44,308 nucleotides of DNA from the NCBI GenBank assembly GCA_014925825.1, contig JACGCK010000310.1:1-44308 (forward strand). The letters are read 5' to 3'. Below are positions 1 through 8,943 of the stretch, one piece after another; the stretch's first letter is position 1, and each line of letters opens with the position of its first letter. The translations under genes and the position numbers were made by a program. Below the pieces are notes generated by a model. It saw only the letters and a list, made by a program, of their open reading frames with translations. It ran no database searches and had not been told where the DNA came from. The DNA comes from Pholiota molesta (taxonomy: Eukaryota > Basidiomycota > Agaricomycetes > Agaricales > Strophariaceae).

Positions 1-369
1 CGCAATTGCTACGCAGTTATGTAGAGAAGCACGTCTTCCTTGCAGCTTGTTTTCGTAAAATCGTTCCCAGGTTCATGTCAACAACATGTTAGTAATTTCA
101 AATTCGACCAATTGAAATGCCGCGGAGTTGTAATGAGGACGCTTATGTAAGCGGGCTCGTGAACGGTTATTTGTGAAACCCGGCCCGACTCATCGAGCCG
201 ATAAGATTACACAACGAAGCGATAAGATAAGAAATGGTAGCCCCTTCCCCGACGCGAGAACTTGTTCACAACATCGCTCAGTTGAGAATCCAAGTATGTA
301 TAGCAAAAGATTTCCAAAACAACACAAGTACATCATTGATTTATTCGTTTGATACATTCAAAAGCATGC
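1..369. other. Intergenic stretch downstream of the superoxide dismutase gene
   Basis: No credible coding exon, RNA gene or repeat was seen. The stretch lies beyond the stop codon of the minus-strand superoxide dismutase gene and probably holds its 3' UTR and terminator. The small open frame at 234-428 runs into the antisense of the last SOD exon and looks like a shadow. Confidence 0.5.
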
Positions 370-1142
370 TCAAAGCTTCGAGGAGCCAACAGCTTCAACA
401 TAGCGCGCTTCAGCTTCCTCGAAGTTGATAACGTTCCAGATCGCGGCGAGATACTATGTCTCAACATTAGAACATTTGATAATATGTCGAGAGGCAACCA
501 CTTACATCAGCCTTAACGTTCTTGTATTGAAGGTAGAAAGCATGTTCCCAGATATCGACACCAATGACCGGGGCGTGGGTCAGGAGAGGATCCTGGTTAG
601 CGGTGGTCGTGATTTCAAGGATCTTGGTAGTAGGGTTTACTCCCTGTATGTAAATGAAACATAAATCACAATGTTCGTCAAAAGGATAATTGTGAAACTT
701 ACGAGCCAGCCCCATCCAGATCCCTGGATACCAGCGGTGGTGGCATTGAATTCCTTCTTCAAGTTATCAAGGGATCCAAAGGTCTTGTCAATGGCGCTCT
801 TGAGAGGTCCGTCCTTGAGCACACCGCCGGTACCCTTGTTAACAGCGGCGGAGGGCGCGAGGTTCTTCCAGAAAAGAGAGTGGTTGATATGTCCTAGTAT
901 GTATTAGTATTCGCGCGTTTTCAGCTAATATGATTACTACCTCCCCCGTTGAACTTGAGGGCAGCCTGGAGCGCGATTCTCTCCTTGGGAGTAGACGCTT
1001 TGGCGTAGGCACCTTCAGCAGCGTTCAAGGCATTGACGTATGTCTGATGGTGCTTAGTGTGGTGGAGAGTCATGATCTCCTGGGAGATGTAAGGCTCGAG
1101 AGCATCATAGGCGTAGGGAAGAGGGGGGAGCGTGTTGGACAT
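370..1142 (-). CDS. Mn-type superoxide dismutase, probably cytosolic
   Basis: Dismutates superoxide to H2O2 and O2. There are four exons on the minus strand: 941-1142, 703-893, 506-643 and 370-453, all with GT-AG introns and consistent phase. They give 204 aa, a normal length for the family without a leader. The order is an N-terminal helical hairpin ([11 protein letters not shown], about 26-36), [10 protein letters not shown] (67-76), GSGWGWL (125-131), TTANQDP (144-150) and [13 protein letters not shown] (161-173). Expected metal ligands by family alignment are His27, His72, Asp161 and His165. Gln148 in the ANQD motif points to the Mn rather than the Fe type. The protein starts directly at [15 protein letters not shown], so no mitochondrial targeting peptide is visible; a cytosolic Mn-SOD is inferred. 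An alternative upstream exon was not found. Identity is very secure; localisation is an inference. Confidence 0.96.
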
Positions 1143-2183
1143 TTTGGAGGTCTGCTGAGACGATTGTGGGTGGCTGGAGATAGAGGCGCATCTCGCCGGC
1201 TGTCTAGTTATCGATGAGATTACGTGACGTCACGACACGTGATTGATTACATTGACCCAAATGTTCCACTTCATGCATCACTTTGTCTAACAACCTTTCT
1301 GAAATCCCATGGCCTTAGTCTCTAGCGTAAACCAAGCGTAAACTGAAAATGATTGCTCGACCACTTCAAGCCGCTCTAAATCGAGGCCAGGTTCTTTCGA
1401 TACAGCAGTTTAAAGGTACCATTTATGTTGACTTGTCGTCGCAAAGCTTCCCCGATTTTGTAGGGACCGCGGAATCATCTAGATTTTTCCATATTGCGCG
1501 ATACAAGCTTCTCTCACCTCTTACTGAAAAAGCTGTTCTGATTGATAATCTTGTGATAAAACTTTGTACGCTTATCAAGACACATTACTGATCAGCATCT
1601 GAATCATCTGATCTGACAGTCTGCTTGTTCTCGTCTAACCTTCAATATTCAGTATTCAGCGCTTCAGCGCTAAGCGCTCAGCTTCGTAATCCCAAGCTAC
1701 TTGAGAAGAGTTTTCGACCCTTTGATGTTTATTCAGCACAAATTCACCTTGAACTGACACCAAATAATCTTGCAATACTTAATCTCACAATACTATTCTC
1801 TAGTCTTAACACGGGAATACTGGGGCAGGCTCGTAGTCTCGACTGCAGACGATGTGGACGAATATGGCTCGCAGCCAGCAGGGTGTTCTTACACAACGGG
1901 CAAAATCTGCCTCGTCTGACTTAACAACCGAGATAACGTCGGTTGAATTCAAACCGAAGCAAGATTTGCCCGTGGTGTTACCAACAGATTTGGAAAAATG
2001 GTATGTTATTTGAACTTATTTCATATTACTAACTACCCAGAGCCCAATTTTCTACCCATGGTGACTGGGTTTTTAATGCACCTCTTATCGGCTGGGTTTC
2101 TGTTTTCTCTCAAGGCTAAGGCATAAAACTTGTACAAGACTCCACTCTCCTTGCCATTCATCTTTCATTCTTTCGTCGCTCTA
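1143..2183. other. Divergent intergenic region with possible small uncertain exons
   Basis: This about 1-kb region separates the divergently transcribed SOD and Gal80-like genes and should hold both promoters. An open stretch starting at 1349 encodes about 22 aa before a possible donor. A second open stretch with ATG codons at 1852 and 1864 runs to a gtatgt donor-like site at 1999. A branch-point-like actaac and a cag acceptor follow near 2030-2040. Splicing these in the obvious phase creates TGA at the junction. A small gene, a pseudogene or an untranslated transcript are all possible. I do not recognise a family. Confidence 0.25.
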
Positions 2184-3488
2184 ATGTCTCAACCTATCAA
2201 AGTCGGCTTCATCGGACTCTCCGCGACTGGGTGGGCCGCCACCTCGCTAGGGCCGTCCCTACTCCAACCTTCGCTTCAGAGCAAATATAAACTCGCCGCA
2301 ATCTCCACCACCTCCGAAGAGTCTGCCAAGGCTTCTGTGGCGAAGCACTCCAGTCAGACTGGATATGCCATAAAGCCATACCACGGGGACAGCGCCCATA
2401 TCGCGTCCGATCCAGACGTCGACCTCGTCGTTGTAGCGGTCAAGGCGATGATGCACAAGCAGGTCGTTCTGCCTGTCATCGAGGAGAAGAAGAATTTTTT
2501 CCTCGAGTGGCCCGCTGGCACAGGCCTGAAGGATACGCTTGAGATTGCGGAGGCTGCGCATAGGAATGGTGTGAAATCTATTGTTGGTCTTCAAGCCCGT
2601 AATTCGCCCGTGATCAAGAAGGTATGTCGTCCCAATTATAAATATGCGAATTGAGTCTCATAAGCTCAATGGCCTTGAGGTGAAAGAACTAATCAAATCT
2701 GGAGCTATTGGCACCATCCGATCAACCACTTTCGTATGCAATTTCTTCAACTGAAAGTCCTAATCCGATACCAAACTAACTTTGTTTGAACTTTTTCTTT
2801 TTTAGGTTGGTTACATCGCTCGCGAAGCGCATCTTTGGTCACCTGTAATTTCCTCGCAATCAGTCTATTCGCTGAAGAAAGAAAACGGTACGCCATACTT
2901 ATCAATCGCGTTAAGCTACATGATCGACTACATTGTTTAACCTTGGCAGGTGTCACTATGTTAAGTATCGCCGGAGGGCATCAGCTGGACCCACTGACAT
3001 TCATCCTCGGTGATTTTGCGACCATCAACGCCACGGCTGCGACGATATACCCCACCGCAACTGTCGTCGATGCTAACGGAAAACCGACAGGCGAAACAAT
3101 CCCTGCCACCTCTCCTGATCATTACACCATTTCCGGACTGCTCAAATTAGGCGCTCTAGCCACTATCGTCTGGCATACTGGGTACAAGAATGCGCCAGGG
3201 CGGAAGCACCTTCGCTGGGAGATCGAAGGCGAGGAAGGCTCGATCAGATTAGAGTCTGACGCGACGGTGTTCATGAACATCCATAATCCGACGTTGTATC
3301 TGAATGGCGAACGGGTTGAAGTCGCGGGGACGGATTCGGAGGTTATGGGCATTCTTGGGGGCGCTTGGGAAGCGTACGCGGATGGAAACGAGGGGCAGTA
3401 TGCTACCATTGACGATGCGGTCAAGACCCAACGTATTTTGGATGCAGTTGAGAGGAGCTTGGTGGAGGGGAAGACTATCGTATTATAG
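2184..3488 (+). CDS. Gal80-like protein, Gfo/Idh/MocA oxidoreductase fold
   Basis: Four exons (2184-2621, 2665-2733, 2806-2887, 2950-3488) with GT-AG introns give 375 aa. The N-terminal Rossmann part opens with IKVGFIGLSATGWA (about 5-18), a glycine-rich dinucleotide-binding loop. An acidic DPDVDLVVVAV segment follows at 77-87. The C-terminal part, after VTMLSIAGGHQLDPL, is the Gfo/Idh/MocA alpha/beta domain. At the position where catalytic family members carry EKP, this protein has EWP (Glu108-Trp109-Pro110). The same loop is altered in yeast Gal80, a dinucleotide-binding repressor rather than an enzyme. The family is clear. Whether this copy is a regulator of sugar genes or an enzyme cannot be told from sequence. 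An upstream in-frame ATG at 2130 exists, but the ATG at 2184 directly precedes the Rossmann motif and is preferred. Confidence 0.9.
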
Positions 3489-3992
3489 GAGCGCGCAAGA
3501 TAAATAGATATCTATGAGATGTATAAATTTGCTGAATGGAAGCCATTCTAACTGTTTCCAAATAGCCGCCAGTGCCAAGATGCCGATGGGGCCGAGCGCT
3601 TATTCGATTTCAACATTTGCCTCCGTTGACAGGGTCGCAAAGAACAAGGCGCCGTCGTTGTTCTATCTGTGCATGAAAGTGCTCTACAAATATGTGTACC
3701 ACAATCCCAATATTCTGTGCCTGTTGCGCAATCTGACGCTGTTTGGAAGGATTTAGCACTTGGATTCGCCTCCTTTGGTCCGATGTGAATTTATCCTTCT
3801 CAATCGTCGTGAGGCAATGAACTAAGACCATGAGCCTTGTTATGCTTTTCTGCGTTCAAAATGCGATCGAAGACCATTGAGTAATTTGAAGGGGGCTTGG
3901 AGGCTGACAACTGCCTTTTCATCCCCGCCGCTGTTTCCCATCCTCTTACAATCACACTCACAATCGTACTTTGCTCTATATCACCCAGCAAG
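3489..3992. other. Intergenic region between the Gal80-like and small secreted protein genes
   Basis: No convincing gene. Short open frames on both strands (for example 3514-3756 plus and 3610-3831 minus) have no recognisable motif, and the two strands overlap. The region probably carries the 3' end of the Gal80-like transcript and the promoter of the small secreted protein. Pyrimidine-rich sequence just upstream of 3993 is typical of a fungal transcription start region. Confidence 0.4.
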
Positions 3993-4540
3993 ATGCGAAT
4001 CTCAACTCTTGGTTTACTGTGTCTCTCTTCTGTTGTCCTCCCTTCTCTGTCTCTCCCACAAGGGACCATAGCGTACACAGAAAGCCTGAACTGCACATTC
4101 TCCTGCCCGGAGGCTGACATATTTTCTCTGCCACTGGTGAGACGCCCCAACGCAGTCGGATATGATTCATTTTACTCAATATTTCAATGCATGTGAGTAA
4201 TTTACTTTATGAGTCTGTCGTAGATCTAACATACACGGTGCTCTACCAGATATCTTACACCAGGAGAACAATCACCGACACATAAATGTACATATGACAA
4301 GGTACGCCATGATGTAAATGCGATTCGGATAGCGCAAGAATGCTGAATATGACCCTGGTATAGGCTTCTGGAAAGCAACGCCTGAGTTATATTGGTGATG
4401 GATGTCCGCCCACCGCCGTTCCATGCCTGAAGGAGGGAAACGCGAGGCCACCAATGTTCTCCAACCAAGAAAAGGACGAAGTACCGCCTTGGGTCGAAGG
4501 GGCCCGATATCTTATGTATCTCAAGGAGCATAAACCTTGA
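3993..4540 (+). CDS. Small secreted cysteine-containing protein, unknown function
   Basis: Three exons (3993-4192, 4250-4301, 4364-4540) joined by GT-AG introns give 142 aa with a consistent frame and a TGA stop. Residues 1 to about 20 form a signal peptide with a hydrophobic core (LGLLCLSSVVLP). The mature part has six cysteines, near residues 34, 38, 66, 80, 98 and 105; an even number suggests three disulphides. Short blocks such as YLTPGEQSPTHKCTYDK and SYIGDGCPP look like those of uncharacterised basidiomycete secreted proteins, but I cannot name a family. Size and secretion would fit an effector-like or cell-wall protein; this is inference only. It converges on the secreted AA12-like dehydrogenase gene next to it, so the two may be convergent neighbours with no functional link. 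Confidence 0.75.
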
Positions 4541-4662
4541 ATATTAATCAGCACAGCGATGCGATATTTACAATGATCACAATACAATGGTTCCGAATGT
4601 AGCATTCGATAGAGCACTGGCACACTGGAACATATAAAATTCCTCGGATTGCGATGGCATGG

Positions 4663-6349
4663 TCAAGGCATGGTAGCCGAGAAGTTACAAGTACGCGGGA
4701 GATTGATTTTCATCGACAGAGTGCCCTGATGGTACCTATGCCTTTTCAATTACGAAAAGCTTTCGGGTTATCAGTAGGGAAGCAAACATCAGAACAATGT
4801 TTCAACGTACCTCTCCACTCGAATCACTACTAACATAAAGGCGTCCATCGGCTCCGAATGCCAGACCTACCGGACGGATGCAACTTCCGGGGCAAGTGTT
4901 GAGATTTGTCGCTTGGACGATAAAGGAATACCCCAAAGAGTCGCTGGTTTGTCGAGGCAGTGGGTATGAGAACCTGTTTGAGATGTTAGATACAAAGATG
5001 CTGGGCGTGGATCATGAATTGTGCAGCTACTCACTGAACGACTCCGTATCCTGTTGGGGGAACCCTATTGAAGGAACCATGGAATGAAACAAACGCATGT
5101 CCAAGCAGAGAAGATGGAATAGACTTGGATGCGATCCCGCTGGAGGTCGGCTTTGTACGTTCGTAAAACTTGATATCTAATGGAACAGAATGCGCCTTAA
5201 AAAAAGAGATCATTATTATTGAATAAAGCTGGTAGATATTATCATGTTTGCAACCACGTACCTGGAAGCTCAAAATTGGAGGATGATTATTAGCAACCTG
5301 GTGACAAAAAGCATCGTTCTTGGTGGGATCGAGCTCCAAACTAAATTGGAACCCCCGAGGCTTATCGACAAAGCCTGGATTCCCAGCTGGATCGGCAAGT
5401 GGATTCCATAGGGTGGTGCAATCAGGGAAGCCATAGGTGCTGGGCTGCGATGATGCGATAGCGGAGGGCTCCGTTGGATATGCGACGAATTCGAGCTCGT
5501 CCGCGGGATTATCGTTGACGAATGCAGAGGTGAGATTCGCCAACCCGTCGATGGAGGCGCCGTTCTCGACTACTAGTAATGATTTCGACCCGACTGAAAG
5601 AGTTGGTGAAGTTGGGAACGCGAAACCGGCAGGATTTCGTATCCCAAATGCCAAAATCTGACCGTTGGCCCATTGCAAAGGCGCTGGAGGAGAAAGAGAT
5701 GGGTAGGTGGGAGGAAGAACGAATCTCCGGATCTGGGACCGCCCCGAGGTGGGATCTCTGGCCGTGGTATCGATATTGGTCAAAGGACCGCTTGCTATTA
5801 ATAAAGCGATTGTCTTTCCCGAGGCATCTGTTTCCAACTGGAGTGTGTGGGTTGTAAGTTCTATGTAGAGCGAGAGTTTAAAGTACATATAATGGGAAGT
5901 TGCTGGGTATACATACCTCCATCACCTGGGATGCCAGTCACAATGGAAAACGGAGGGATATTTGATGCGACGGATTTGGTGGTCGCGTCATACCTATAGA
6001 CGAAAGTGTCGGTCGCCGAACTAACATAGAGCTTGTCTCCGTCGACCTGAATTCCTTGCGTAAATCCCGTATTTTGGATGACGACAGTGCGTTCCCAACC
6101 AGAGCTGGGTGTAGAGGTAGGGCTGAAGGCAGTGACTCCAAATCCGCGTTCGACAACGAGCAAGTTATGCTTGTCGTCAAAGGTTATTCCACGCGGAGTT
6201 GTGAGATTCGAGAAGAGGACATTGGCAGCAAGTCCTGTCGCAACGGTGACTGGCGATTTGAATGGAACACCCAGGGGCTGAAAGGTTGACCCCCAAACCG
6301 CGACAGGAATGAAGAGGGATAGAAGGATAGTAGAGTGACGGAGGAACAT
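4663..6349 (-). CDS. Secreted PQQ-dependent sorbosone/pyranose dehydrogenase-like protein (AA12 type)
   Basis: Five exons on the minus strand: 5917-6349, 5262-5860, 5035-5195, 4811-4973 and probably 4663-4725. They give about 472 aa in one consistent frame. Residues 1-20 are a clear signal peptide (MFLRHSTILLSLFIPVAVWG). The rest has the repeating beta-propeller character of soluble glucose/sorbosone dehydrogenases: TTPRGITFDDKHNLLVVERG, then WANGQILAFGIRNPAGFAF, then HAFVSFHGSFNRVPPTGYGVV, and near the end TCPGSCIRPVGLAFGADG and RLYVSSDSSGE. Known family members oxidise pyranoses outside the cell using PQQ. No CBM1 or cytochrome b domain is visible, so this is the single-domain form. The last exon is the weakest part; an alternative acceptor would end the protein only a codon or two after exon 4. 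Confidence 0.85.
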
Positions 6350-6954
6350 GGCGGTGTTCCTTACCGTTACATCTGGCTACAGAATAACAATTTAAGAGAC
6401 AATACGACGGACAAATGCCACGAAACGTACAATCTTGATGTCCACGGGTCAAGTCGACAGAATGTTATTGTCATTGATTGCTGTCAATTTTGAATAATAC
6501 TTAGGTAGCCGCACTGGGAAAGAAAGGATCAGTAGAAAATAGTCTAGGGCATCTGTCTAAATACGCATGAGAAGATAGAGTGATGTTAGCAAATGTTCGC
6601 ATGGTTTTGAAGATCAACGAGCTTACTTTAGGGAGCACGCGAGGAACCTTGGGAGTAGTAAGGATTTTCTCATGTTCACAAGCTTGAAGCTTTATTTAAG
6701 CTTGCCTCGAGTACTTGGAGACTTCATGAGTACGTTGTATCTCGATCTCGTACTTGTAGTCCGATGACCCAGCAGTGACAGCTGAGCTGCGTGGCAGCCT
6801 TGAGCAGACGTGGATGGTGGCGGCGCCGTGAGACATGATGGGTTTTTTTGTCGGCATTGTCCGACTCGGCGAAAAATGGGCAACAACGCTTGTTTTTCTT
6901 CTCACCATAACATAACGCTTCCTTCACGTTCTTCAACGCCAGATCATCTTTAAC
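6350..6954. other. Intergenic region upstream of the AA12-like gene
   Basis: No gene supported. Overlapping minus-strand frames at 6692-6936 read the same DNA in three frames and lack family motifs. The region should contain the promoter of the minus-strand dehydrogenase near 6350-6500, and possibly the promoter of the uncertain open frame at 6955. Confidence 0.4.
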
Positions 6955-7248
6955 ATGGCTCTATCCAACTATGAGGCTATCGATGTGGGCTGCGCTGAGC
7001 ACGAGTCAGCTCGTCACCGTGGCGATTCGCACTTACTCTTCTCCGGGTTGAATATAGGTCTCGCTATGGCTTTACATCTCCACTTATGGCTCCGAACTTG
7101 CTCCCGACGGGTGATGCTTTCGGCGACCCTGCTCTGTGCTCTCTGTTGTAATCATGAGAGCTTGAATATGGTGTCTTTGTTACTCGATCTTTCGTCATTG
7201 TCGCACCGCTTCCCTCGCATCATCGAGCAATTGGAACGCAAGAATTGA
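6955..7248 (+). CDS. Uncertain single-exon open frame, 97 aa
   Basis: An ATG in acceptable context (aacATGgct) begins a 97-codon frame. It starts MALSNYEAIDVGCAEHESAR, has a moderately hydrophobic middle section (about 30-60) and ends at TGA. No domain, signal peptide or homologous family is recognised, and there are no clear introns. A second open frame at 7252-7563 follows almost at once without a recognisable motif. It could be a small orphan gene, a 5' exon of a larger unrecognised gene, or chance. The upstream pyrimidine-rich promoter-like DNA is the main reason for listing it. Confidence 0.25.
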   Translation: MALSNYEAIDVGCAEHESARHRGDSHLLFSGLNIGLAMALHLHLWLRTCSRRVMLSATLLCALCCNHESLNMVSLLLDLSSLSHRFPRIIEQLERKN

Positions 7249-7765
7249 CCAGTGCTCCGCTTGTACTCTGCTGCTCCGCGCTTTATTCTTCATTCTTTCT
7301 TTCGAAGTAGAATCGCTGATGTAGCGCCGCGAAGGCAACACGTTTCCATTACAAACGCATCGCTTCAAATTTTTCGTCATCATTGCCCCACTAACCATTG
7401 TCGTGGAAATGCGGGTACTGTTTGTCATACGACCGCTGCAGAGCAGAATGTTGTAATTCCTTTGCAATATACTGAACGTGGCCGGATTTTCTGTCTCGTC
7501 CAAGCCACCCACAAGGATTACCTCGGTATAGCCCAAGGTTGGCTCCATCGCCAGCGTTGCTGATTTCTTTGTGATTTCTAATCATTGCGGCCTGTACCAT
7601 TTGTCAACTCCGAGTTGAATTTCATGATTTGCTCTATCCCCCTGGACGCGTAATGATGCCACGCTCGAATTATAAAAGCAGACATGGTGAGCCTTGGAAA
7701 ATACTAAGCATCTGCTCGACTTCTCTTCTTTAACAACTTCCTTAACCTTCCAAAACTTCTTCAAT
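7249..7765. other. Intergenic region upstream of the short-chain dehydrogenase
   Basis: Contains an open frame at 7252-7563 and overlapping antisense frames, none with a recognisable family. The segment just before 7766 carries a TATA-like tataaa near 7671 and pyrimidine-rich sequence at about 7715-7760. That fits the promoter of the plus-strand dehydrogenase gene. Confidence 0.4.
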
Positions 7766-8754
7766 ATGCCTTCCTGGTTGATCACTGGCGCTAACAGGGG
7801 TATCGGTCTTTCCACCGTCGAGAACCTGGTAAGCATGCAAGCCATTCAAACATCCTTAGCATCAATCTCACCTTCCATCCTTATCACTTCTAGCTCAAAG
7901 ACGAGTCCAACTTCATCATTGCTACCGCCCGCGACATTAGCACCCCCGAGCTCCAAGCTCTCCTCGCCAAGAACTCCCGCGTCAAGGCCATTGCCCTTGA
8001 CATCACCAGCCAGGAAAGCGTCGACGCTGCTGTTGCCGCTGCCACCCCTCTCCTCCCCAACGGTCTCGACTACCTCGTCAACAACGCTGGCAAGAACCCC
8101 AGCCCACCACCAGCTTCGAGGCCCTGTGCGTGCCTGCTTTTGCGTTGACAGCTCGAACATTATGGATTGACCATACCTTGTTTTCTCTAGTGACCTCGAG
8201 GAGTTCGCCGATGAGATGACCTTCAGCACCGTTGCCCCTCTCCGCGTCTCCCGCGCCTTCCTCCCTCTCATCAAGAAGTCCGAGTTGAAGAGGATCATCT
8301 TCATCTCCTCCGTCCTTGCCTCCTCCCACATCACCTTCTTGATGGCTGGTCAATTCAACGCGTACTCGGTCGCCAAGGCTGCTCTTAACATGTGAGTTCT
8401 TACCCATCTTCGATTCCGATGCCGAATATTAACAATTTTATTCTTCAAGGCTCGCGCACAAGTGGGCTGCCACCCTCAAGTACGACGGCGTCACCACCGC
8501 CGCCATCCACCCCGGTAAGTTCTCTATCCACCTGTCAACCCACCCTTCATTTCTGATGCCTGTTCGGATATGCAGGCTGGTCCCAGACCTCCCTCGGCGA
8601 GGGCATCAACGAGTGGATGGCCAAGTACGCGCCGCAGGTGCCCCACTTCCCCCCGGAGGCCGCTGCCGACAATGTCATCAAGATCTCCAAGGCGCTCACC
8701 CTCGAGAACACCGGCGCCTTCTGGCACTTCGACGGCACCAACCTCCCCTGGTAA
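7766..8754 (+). CDS. Short-chain dehydrogenase/reductase, with an apparent one-base deletion at the end of exon 2
   Basis: NAD(P)-dependent SDR. Exons: 7766-7828, 7894-8125 (or 8129), 8191-8391, 8450-8514 and 8576-8754, about 247 aa. Seen: the cofactor loop TGANRGIG at 7-14, then ATARDIS, DITSQESV and DYLVNNAGK in exon 2. Exon 3 has FISSVLASS, then the catalytic pair in YSVAKAALNM (Tyr and Lys in YxxxK). The protein ends FWHFDGTNLPW. The best donor after exon 2 (gtgcgt at 8126) leaves the wrong phase by one base. The local frame also switches at about 8101-8105, where the homologous-looking reading TTSFEAL appears in the next frame. One missing C in the run would repair both, so either the gene is mutated, the base is a sequencing error, or a weaker donor at 8130 is used. 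The substrate is unknown. Confidence 0.85.
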
Positions 8755-8943
8755 ACGCGTCGCTGGGGTGTTTGTAGAAATGGATATCGAATATCAAGTG
8801 CGATAGAGATGTATGATATTACTGTGTTCTGTGATAGGACGATTGCAATTTATATGTTGCGACCGTACTTCTTTGAGATGAAGTCTTGATCTGACACCAC
8901 ACATCATATCTATTTGAATGAGTTCTGTAGCTATATTTAACAT
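8755..8943. other. Short convergent intergenic spacer
   Basis: Lies between the stop codons of the plus-strand SDR and the minus-strand P450. It probably holds both 3' UTRs. No other feature seen. Confidence 0.5.

Noticed and set aside
2259..2594. Minus-strand 111-codon frame
   Set aside because: Exact antisense of the Gal80-like exon 1.
7846..8407. Acidic/Gly-rich minus-strand frames
   Set aside because: Antisense of the SDR exons, produced by the GC-rich third positions of the real gene.
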